Of a stretch of 64,000 nucleotides of DNA, positions 56,001-64,000 are shown piece by piece. Location of the stretch: positions 8,917,973-8,981,972 of the forward strand of contig JABAKD010000012.1 of the NCBI GenBank assembly GCA_012845835.1. Direction: 5' to 3'. Each line of letters opens with the position of its first letter. Within the stretch, counting starts at the first letter, position 1. This stretch comes from Undaria pinnatifida. Lineage: Eukaryota; Sar; Phaeophyceae; Laminariales; Alariaceae. The translations under genes and the position numbers were made by a program. The notes beneath the pieces were generated by a model. The model searched no databases, was not told the DNA's origin, and saw nothing but the letters and a program-made list of their open reading frames with translations.

Positions 56001-59000
56001 CGCATCAAGACAGCTCGTACAAAGCCCTTTATGATAAGCTGTCAGGATGTCTGGAGTAGGCAGTCCACAGTCCCCGCCACGACCTACGCACCCAGGAGAG
56101 TCTGGTCAGGGTTAGTATCCGAGGCAAAGCCATTGGAAGGGGTCGTGGCCGTAGCCCAAGGTTGCCGTTTGTAGGCCGAACAAGTCATTTGCGATTTAGG
56201 CATATGCCCCAGCCTGGAAGCAACCAAACGGATGGGCACATTTCGCGCATTTTGGGACGCTGGTGAACGCCACCACAAGTTGCCAGTCACCAAACCCCTA
56301 ACGTAAGACAGCTAACTGGCGAGTAGATGAGCGAGTAAGGGTCCTGCCGCCCTGCCTGTCCGTCAAACGTGGCGTCCTGTGCCATATACCTAGTAGTAAT
56401 AGTCGGTATGTTAACTACCTGGTAGTTGGTTAATGTAAATGTGGGCTACAGCAGGAGCACAGCAGCAGTTGAACGATATTTTGGTTAGTATTGGCCGAAA
56501 GCTAGGTCGGGCGCTTTCAGAGCCTTCACAGTGTACAGCAGACTTATCAGGTAATTTTTACGGAACGCACCACGAAAAACACAACTAAAACAATCCCTAA
56601 CATTTCCACTGGCAAAAAACTGCCCCCTTCACAGCTGTTCCTGGTACACAATATAAAACGGATGTCGCGCACAGTGCATTCTGAGGAATTGCAGGTATAG
56701 CATGGTATCAGGGGCCCTGCAAAAGATACCCACTACCCGAGCACGAATAGGAAGTCGGTATACATAGAGCCCACAACACCGCAAGGTGTACTACGTCAAG
56801 CCCCGGTTGTCAATACGTACCATCCTCCGGTATTTTGCCTTGATCTTACAAAAAGGTCCCCACCAACCCGGGTTTGCTTCGGAATCAAGTAATACGGCTA
56901 CCCAACATTCGAGTTATAGTACCTCGGGTCCAGGGCTTGTACTAATATCGGCGGGCATTGAACTGGAGGGCGGTAATATGGGTACTATACTGCCATACCC
57001 GTTGTAAGGTTCTGACTGAGACAGGTACCCTGAATACATTGAACTATATTCTCCACCAAACCAAAGCTTTGAAACGATCATCACCTCACGAAACCAACAT
57101 GTCAAACTCACGTCTTTGAACCGCAACGCCATGATCGCGGAGGCGCCGAAGCGAGTTTCCTTGGGGAGAAGAAGGTCTTTGCCACCGCTCTTGCTCTTGA
57201 ATATCGCCAGGGGCTTTTGGTGGCGCTTGATGAACTTGATGCTCTTCTTCACCGATGCCACTGTGGCCTTCGCCCAGGCCATGTCGACGATGTCCTTGAT
57301 CAGGAGGTCGATGCTGTGAGCCCCGCACAGGAGACCGGTGATCCTGAAAGCAGAGACAATGCCGTAATGAAAGAGGGGGGGGGGGCTTTTGCGAAATGCA
57401 TGTACAGCAGTTGTCAACAAACGTAAGGAACAGACAACCCAAAAGTTTTGAGATGTCAGAAAATTGACGAGGGAGCCTGCTGAGATGGGGGAGATTACAG
57501 TAAGAAAGCCCGTAGACAATCGAAAGGATCTCGCCGGACGTGCACTTTTAACAATTACGGCGCAAACACACAAAGCGACGTACCACGGGTATCGGTGTTC
57601 GATGATCCTGAGCACGCCCGAGCTAGTACCATCTGCAACGACAAACTTGACAGACGTGTTGATGTACGGCGTTAGCTGGTCGGCAAGGAATATCATGTCG
57701 TTATTGTGTCCCTTGCAGTCGACCGTCTTCACGTGCTCCTCCTTGCCGTTCGTCGTGCGCTGGATGTTCACCATGGGGTCCGCCTGCACCAACGAACCGA
57801 TGCAATAAAAAAATACGCCAGGATAGTTATATGACCGTACCGACCGAGGCTGCGGTATCACAGAATTGTAGAATAATACTATACACAGCCTTATACCCTC
57901 ATTTTCGCGCCCGGTGGCAGGCCATTGAACAACGACCTTAAAACATGTGCTCAAGAGTGTTTTGCTTGGTGCAAGATATCATTTTTTTCCCTGGCGGTGC
58001 ATATTGCGAAACCCACACAGAAACATAAACCCGGTAGCCGCTCGCGCGACTGGCTCTGAATCGATGAAAAACGAAGCCCTCAAGATGACTGTTATTAACA
58101 TCGCCCTATTATACCGTAGCCTCGATTTACCGCAGCGTCAGCACCTGTGGCTTGCTTTTCCCTAGGTAGTAAGGCTTAAGGTTAGATGAAGGCATGCATT
58201 TGCCTGAAAAACAGAAATGGTCCACCAGTAAATTACGCCAGCAGGGTTATCTGTTAGGATTGTAGCAATGCAACGACCAGGGCGCGGATTTACAGACAGC
58301 AGCAACTCTTAATAGGGTAGAGACAGCAGCAAGCATTTACGATCCACCATTTCATTACAAAAAACAAACAAGCAGGTTAGAGACAACATAATGTAAAGGG
58401 CTACAACAGCATTACATATAATACGTGTGAAGAGATTCAACAGTTGCGCACCTCGAAAATATGATATCCTTATATGATTTTCTAGATGATTTGGGAAAGA
58501 TAGACCCAAAATCTATATGATCTGCGAGATCTAAATAATGTTTGCCGGATGGGATCCGCATGCTCTAGCTCTTGCTTGTACACGCGTTTGCCCGGTTGGG
58601 ATCTGTATAATCTGGCCCTTGCACATACTTGCCCTGGCTGGCTGCATGATCCACTTCATTCACGCTACATGTTCGCCTGTATGGGATCTATACGATCTGC
58701 ACGATCTGCACGACCTGCACATGTTTGCCGAGTGGGACCTGTGTGATGCAAACAAATAATTACGTAATGGGATCTGTATGGTCTACATCTTACACACACG
58801 TTTGCCCCGGTGGGATCTGTACGATCTGCATGGATCTGCATGAGGTGCGCATGTTCGCTAGGTGGGATCGGTATATCTGACTGGTCTGCACGTGTTCGCG
58901 CGGTGGGATCTGTATGATCTGCATAATCTGCACTTGTTTGCCGATTGAGACCTGCATGATTAGCATGATCTGTCACGATTTTAATAGCAGGGATCTGCGT

Positions 59001-61321
59001 GAACCAGCTCTTACGCACAACGTATCCATGACGGCCGAATATGACATAGATGATCTAGAGTAGGTTTTGATTTGTCCGAGGTGTGAACAGTTGGACTACA
59101 TCATACAGATGGTGTTGCAAAATATCGGGTGGTTTCTCCGTTGGGGAGCCCCATCAGTCAGAAAATGCTGGGCGCAAACGTACCCCCTCCACCTTAGCAC
59201 TTGGCATGGCTTGTCGGGAGCTTCAAACTAATAGGAGCAATACATCGACGCGCTGGGCTCGCCTGCTGGAGAGTGGGTTGTCCATAAGGGACTGACGTAG
59301 AGTGGAAGCTCGTGTGGTCATGTCCCCTTAGAGAGTAGACGTATGTACCTGGTGAATCACAAGCTCGGCTTGGTCGACTTCCAGTCTCAGGTTGACGCTA
59401 GGGGAGCTTGCAAATGACATCTATATACTGTCGTGTCTGCTATGGCTGTGCTGGTGAGTCGTGGATTGGCAGGGTTATGAACCAATGACGTACGTGCCTT
59501 GTATAGGTTACTGTTACTGGACAATCATGCCAACGACTAGATTCTACCAACAAACGGTTAAGGAGACAAGTTTCCGGCACGTAACATACGTACCTGTACC
59601 TGTATTAAACATGCAACCGCAACTGCAGCAGCCAGTCAGTGCCTATCAATAACATTCACCTGGCCATTTGTCCACCCATCCAAGCCAATGGTGCACCCGA
59701 ACTTCTCCGCATCCTCCCCAATCCACGAGCCTAGGCTCTTGCGGATGCTTTCGGCTTCCTTGTTGAGACGTGTGGTTGCTAGGGTGAAACGATCTTCCGG
59801 TTGCCATTGCGGGTCTTTAATCGCAGCCTTGACGAACTTCTTGAACAGGTGATTTCGACCGATGTTGAAGGATTGCCCCGTGCCGAGCACCCACTGTGCG
59901 TACGCTTGGTTCGTCGCAGCTCTCGCCCCTCGCTCCGCCGTGATTGTTGGCTTTCGGTCCAACAGCCCAGCGTCCTTTGGCTCCTTGCCTGTGCCCTTGT
60001 GAACCGTCGCCTTTAGCACTTCAAACACCTTGAGCGACAGGGCCACCGCTTCGGCAGGAGGCTGAGTGCAAGGGCCCACTCCGTTGCCGCTTTGCTTGGT
60101 GAAGTGCGCCGCGATGCGGAGGAGTCTAAAAGTGAAGGTCATGTCGCACGTGCCGCACCTCCCCTTTTGCTGGCTTACGCTTCGACCCTCTTGGCCTGGG
60201 GAGAGAATCAGGAACTGGCCTAGTTTGGCTCGCAGCTGGTCGTTCAGAAGCGTCGCGGTACTTCGCTTCAAACCTATCGCCCTTTTAGACGCTTGTAGAG
60301 CCATCGCTGTCGCGGCGTGACCGTCTCCAGGTCGCCCCGTACTGGACACCCCCTGCTGTGCGTACGCTTGGTGTGCCGCAGCCCCCGCCTCTTGCTCCGC
60401 CATGTCCGGTGACGTTTGATCCAAGAGCCCGGCGTTGCGCCCCTCCTTGCCCACGATCTTCTGAGCCTTCGCCTTTTGACATGCAAAGACCTTGATCGCC
60501 AACGCCACTGCCTCAGCAGGAGGTTCGGTGCAAGCACCCACGCCGTTGCCGCCTTGCCTGGTGAAGTGAGCAGCGATACGGGCGAGTCTAAACGTGAAGC
60601 TCATGTTGCACGTGCCACATCTTCCCTTTTGCTGGCTTACGCTTATACCCTCTTGGCCTGGGGCGATAACCAAGAATTGGTTCAGCTGGGAACGCAGCAG
60701 CTGGTCATTCGGAGTCGACGGAGAATTTGGAGTACCAGCTCGCTTCAAACCGATGGTTGGAGCTTGTGAAAGATGCGGAGCTATGCTTGTCTCGGGCTGC
60801 GCATGCGATTGCATCGCATAGTCAGCAGGTCGCCCGGTACCGGACACCCACTGCTGTGCATACTCTTGATGTATCGCAGCTCCCGCACCCCGCTCCGCCA
60901 TGCTTGGAGGCGTTTGTCCGAAGAGCCCGCCGATATCTCGCTCGTCTCTACCTGCGACCTTTTGAACCTTCGCCTTTTGAACTTCAAAAACTTTGAGCGA
61001 CAGCGCAACAGCTTCAGGGGGGGGCTGAGTGCAGGCACCCACTCCAAATCCGCCTTTCTTCGCGAAGTGCGCAGCGATGCGGGCGAGTCTGAACGTGAAG
61101 CCTGCGTTGCACGTGCCACACTTGCCCTTTTGCTGGCTCACGCTCACACCCTCTTGCCCTGGGCCGAGTACCAAGAACTGGTTGAGCTTGGCGCGCAGTA
61201 GCTGGTCGTGCGGAATCGTACCACCAGCAATAGAACCAGCTCGCTTCAAACCGATCGATCCAACAGAAGCCTGTAGAAGATGCTGGGCCATACCTGTGTT
61301 GGCGCCCGTGTGTGCATCCAT
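52136..61321 (-). CDS. hAT-superfamily (DUF659) transposase, 4 exons, 1,018 aa, with three tandem C2HC zinc fingers
   Basis: Exons: 61321-59660, 57783-57584, 57343-57112, 53098-52136. Every junction is GT-AG and in phase, there is no internal stop, and the gene ends in TAA. Exon 1 holds three units of about 160 residues, each starting IGLKR and carrying C-x2-C-x13-H-x11-C (Cys68/71-His85-Cys97; 235/238-252-264; 389/392-406-418), a BED-like DNA-binding finger. The catalytic core follows: LDGWTNGQ with Asp548, VVADGTSSG with Asp605, and CGAH (627-630, the hAT CxxH). Exon 4 is the C-terminal dimerisation region with AAAWWNTLG and SCERN; its Glu is the presumed third catalytic acid. hAT enzymes cut and paste DNA and leave 8-bp duplications. 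Oddities: DG replaces the usual DN after the second Asp, and CERNS replaces CERNW. Element ends were not found, so a domesticated gene is possible. Confidence 0.92.
53099..57111. other. Intron 3 of the hAT transposase gene
   Basis: 4,013 bases bounded by GTGAGT and ACACGCAG. No gene or clear element was recognised. ACCAGGTA-type motifs cluster at 54.60-54.65 kb and a degenerate CCCTTTTAG mini-MITE end lies near 54,674. Confidence 0.6.
57112..57343 (-). CDS. hAT transposase exon 3 (CxxH motif)
   Basis: Residues 622-698: LLCGAHSIDLLIKDI, AWAKATVASVKKSIKFI, and GGKDLLLPKETRFGAS, the conserved K-LL-P-TRF segment of DUF659 transposases. Acceptor TTTCAG, donor GAC|GTGAGT. Confidence 0.93.
57584..57783 (-). 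CDS. hAT transposase exon 2 (DUF659 core)
   Basis: Residues 555-620, including VKTVDCKGHNNDMIFLADQL and VKFVVADGTSSGVL. Acceptor GGTGCAG, donor TG|GTACGT. It joins exon 3 to give HRYPW-ITGLLCGAH, as expected for this family. Confidence 0.92.
58470..59070. repeat. Expanded GATCTG-family repeat
   Basis: Ten or so units of GGGATCTGTATGATCTGCA with TGTTTGCC spacers, period about 60-70 bp. It ends with GATAGATGATCTAGAG-like and TTGTCCGAGGTGTG motifs found in the shorter copies. It lies in intron 1 of the transposase gene. Confidence 0.75.
59660..61321 (-). CDS. hAT transposase exon 1 (triple zinc-finger region and start of catalytic core)
   Basis: 554 codons from ATG 61321 to NGQ|GTGAAT (phase 0). 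The reading frame stays open upstream to 61663, but that part lacks the repeat pattern and overlaps a non-coding tandem duplication, so the ATG before AHTGANTG was chosen. Confidence 0.88.
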
Positions 61322-61605
61322 CGCACAGCAAGACAGCAGGCGAAAGTCAGGGCTTTCACGAATCCAAGGGGTTTCAGAATTATGCAGTGGCGTTAATTGA
61401 AAGGGGAAAGGGAATTCTGTCACATGACGGCAAAAACTCAAAAATGCGTGACGTCGAAGGACGTCGTACTGACGGCTGTGAGCTGTGACGCTGTGGGCTG
61501 TAAGCTGTGACGCTGTGACCGAGACCGCCCACTTCCCTAATCTTCCCCATGTGAGCCAATCAGACTTCGCGGTCAAGTCAGCATCGTGCCGCACATGAGG
61601 CACGG

Positions 61606-61935
61606 AAATCTGGCCGCACTTCTTGGGTACTGCACGTATACGAACCGTTTGTTGGCGCTGCAATGTGCTTCTCTTCTGTCTGTTCTATCGCCTATCACCA
61701 CACTGCTACTGCAGTTAACTGTTGCTGCTGTCGCAGTGTGCTTTACCTGGTACTGCTGTTGCGCTGAAATCTGGCCGCACTTCTTGGGCACTGCACGGAT
61801 ACGAACCGTTTGTTGGCGCTGCAATGGGCTTCTCTTCTGTCTGTTCTATCGCCTGTCACCACACTGCTACGTACTGCAGTTGCTGCTGTCGCAGTGTGCT
61901 TTACCTGGTACTGCTGTTGCGCTGCTGCACTACTA
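61606..61935. repeat. Tandem duplication, two units of about 161 bp
   Basis: AAATCTGGCCGCACTTCTTG begins at 61,606 and 61,767. Each unit runs through ACGAACCGTTTGTTGGCGC to TACCTGGTACTGCTGTTGC. About 290 bp upstream of the transposase ATG, it may include promoter sequence. Confidence 0.9.
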
Positions 61936-62450
61936 CCGTAGGGCGTGGTTCCATTGATCGGATCCTGGGCACCGCGCATGGTGGGATGATCACCGGTCCT
62001 TGCCTATGTACCTACTACTGCTGCTGGTTACGGCGGTGGGTTCCGGCCGCACAAGGATAGCAGCAGCACTTATTCGAGCACCACGACGTACGAGTACGGG
62101 GAGCAGGGTAGCAGGTAGTATTAACAGAATGCCAACCGATGTGAGCATAATTGTCGATGATATCTATACAACATGCTACTTGCTCAGTGTTAAAGTTTAT
62201 CGGCGGGGCAGGAGTCGCGTGGATACCCAAGCGCCACAGCAAGCAGTGGTACGATAGTTGCACCATCTGGCGGGTTGAATCGTTAGGCCGCCAGTGTTCG
62301 AGCGGCAGTGCCGCAAACCGAGAGTGATATGGTAGCATCGTAAGCGAGGGACACAGAGATATTATAGTAGAGTACATCCAGTACACTACTACCGGCCCTT
62401 TCATCATGTAGAAGGAGCCCCCCAAGAAACAGCAGTTAAAAATCGGTCTT

Positions 62451-63561
62451 CAGGATTCAGGTCGGGATAAATCCCGACGTCAAAATCCCACCTTAAGTAG
62501 GCGGGACCCGGGATACCGGCATATCCCCGGCATATTTAGGTGGTCCCGAATACCGCGAGGCGGTACCGGCAAAAAACGCAGTCCCGGTAGCCGTTTAAAA
62601 TATCCCGACAAATGGCACTAGGGCCCGCGGATGAACCCACGTGATTTTCGAGTCCCGGATACCGCCCAAAGAGTACCGGCAGCAATCCCGACAAAAAAGT
62701 ACCGGTTCATTTTAGAGTACCGGATACCGCCCAAAAAGTACCGGCATATTGAAATCCCGGCAAAAAAGTACCGGTATAATGAATTGCCGGGATTTCGTGC
62801 ACTTCTTCACTGGCCGAGTGGTCTGGGAGATGGTATGTAACTCTTTAAGATCTAAGTGCGGGGTTCGTTTCCTTCCAAACAGTTTTTTTTTCTTCGAGTG
62901 TTTTTTTTTCATTTTGCCGAAGTTTTTTTTTTTTCCCGGTGCTGTGAGGTCCATTTGTTTTATTTATTTTTTGGTTCGGGGCGGGTTCTTTTCGGCAGAA
63001 CCATTTTTTATTGGGTGGACGGCAGCCGTGCAGACCAACACCAGCCACCTGCCCACACCTCCTAGCGTGTGCGGCCCAGCAGAGAGCGCTTCGGATGGGA
63101 ACCCCAGTGCTGAAAGTAGGGCAGGGGCCGCGTCCGCCGAGGTGTCTGTGCCTGGTTCGGGTGCAACCGTCCCCCTCTGATGACGTGGCGAAGCCAACCG
63201 TTCTACCGGTTAGGCTAGCTAGCTGGTTTACTTCATTCGCATCAATTTCCGGCATATTGCATTCCCGGCAAAAATCACCGGCACATTTTGCTGTACCGGG
63301 TACCGCCGAAGGCGGTCCCGGCATGTTGCGTTCCCGGCGAAAAAGTACCGGCACATTTTGCTGTACCTGGGTATTGCCGAAGGCGGTCCCGGCATGTTGC
63401 GTTCACGGCGAAAATGTACCAGCATATTTAGATTGTCCCGGATACCGCGAAGGCGGTACCGGCAAAAACTTAGTCCCGGCAACCCGGCCAAAGTATCCCG
63501 GCACATTGCATTCCCATCCCGTTGTGACCCGACAATAAAACCCGTCCCGACCTGAACCCTG
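62451..63561. mobile_element. 1.1-kb TIR element with CAGGRTTCAGGTCGGGA ends
   Basis: Left CAGGATTCAGGTCGGGA, right TCCCGACCTGAACCCTG, inverted with one mismatch over 17 bases. The interior is arrays of CCCGGCA, GTACCGG and GGATACCGC. The middle (about 62,800-63,235) is a foreign-looking block with T runs and tRNA-like boxes. No target duplication is readable and there is no transposase. Confidence 0.75.
62803..62880 (+). other. tRNA-like segment with pol III A and B boxes
   Basis: TGGCCGAGTGG (62,811-62,821) fits the A box and GGTTCGTTTCC (62,862-62,872) the B box, followed by T runs that could end transcription. The anticodon stem does not pair, so it is a tRNA-derived (SINE-type) relic rather than a working tRNA. 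Confidence 0.5.
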
Positions 63562-63855
63562 GAAATAAGAAGTTCGACTGTTGTACCAGGTTGTACTGAA
63601 GTTAGTGAAAGATACGCTCTTTCTCATACAATTTTGCCCGCCGACAATTTAGCGGACCAGCAAGGTACCAGTGCAGAGATGCTGAAAATGTTTTGAACAA
63701 AAATTACCGCAGTACTTCGAAGTACCACATTCTCGCACACTATTGTTATGGTATTTCAGCCCCTAAATCTTATTATACTACGTAGTACTGCTGCTGCTGT
63801 TGTATTGCTGGTTGTGTCGCTGCGTGCTGGTGTTTGGTGAAAGCGATCGATCTTA

Positions 63856-64000
63856 GGTCATTTCTTATACAGTCGGATTTGTCAGTCGAAAACGGCCTTT
63901 TTCGACTGAAGCCCAAATTGGGCTTTCTTACACAGTCGAAAAAGGGCTTTTTCGACTCGACTTTTCCCGTCGAAAAACTCAGTCGAAAAAGTTCTACACG
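63856..64000. mobile_element. Second copy of the GGTCATTTC TIR element, cut by the window end
   Basis: GGTCATTTCTTATACAGTC and TTCGACTGAAGCCCAAAT match the left 130 bases of the element at 44,073. The three bases outside are TTA. The right end lies beyond the window. Confidence 0.75.

Noticed and set aside
61347-61362. CAGGGCTTTCACG resembling the CAGGG element terminus near the transposase start
   Set aside because: It is one base shorter than the terminus, points away from the gene and lacks the (GGGTC)n zone or a partner end, so it is probably chance.

Overview
This is eukaryotic nuclear DNA. Three multi-exon genes with GT-AG introns can be assembled, all on the minus strand. They sit in a matrix of transposon fragments, inverted-repeat elements and simple repeats. 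The repeat load, long introns, poly-Ala/CAG-rich coding and an algal-style helical-repeat organelle protein fit a large-genome protist or alga. A stramenopile such as a brown alga is my best guess, but nothing seen here proves the lineage.

Layout from low to high coordinates. (1) 1-4,570: LINE 3' fragments, an imperfect tandem array (2.34-3.44 kb) and other repeats. (2) 4,572-11,736 (minus): a four-exon partial gene for an Ala-rich protein with RAP/FASTK/octotricopeptide-like helical repeats; its 3' end is not found in the window. Its first intron holds a 1.78-kb CAGGG-ended inverted-repeat element. (3) 14,723-40,841 (minus): a complete gene for origin recognition complex subunit 1 (ORC1), 15 exons and 640 codons, with every junction in phase. 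The protein has a BAH domain, an acidic/Gly-rich linker, an AAA+ ATPase with Walker A, Walker B, sensor 1, arginine finger and sensor 2, and a C-terminal winged helix. About 93 percent of the 26-kb gene is intron, filled with small inverted-repeat elements, satellites, a second CAGGG-ended element with a perfect 8-bp target duplication, and microsatellites. (4) 41-52 kb: intergenic repeats, including a LINE reverse-transcriptase fragment (46.0-47.6 kb) and an 889-bp element with 3-bp target duplication. (5) 52,136-61,321 (minus): an intact four-exon, 1,018-codon hAT/DUF659 transposase gene whose first exon holds three tandem C2HC zinc-finger units. (6) 61.6-64.0 kb: a tandem duplication, a 1.1-kb inverted-repeat element with tRNA-like promoter boxes, and the start of another element cut by the window edge.

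The host genes are not an operon and need not act together: ORC1 serves replication licensing and the RAP-like protein probably serves organellar RNA. The third gene is selfish DNA. No new multi-gene system is evident. The most unusual items are the assembled ORC1 gene, copies of the ORC1 exon-13 tail inside a satellite array in the adjacent intron, the triplicated zinc-finger transposase, and several families of small inverted-repeat elements with readable target duplications.
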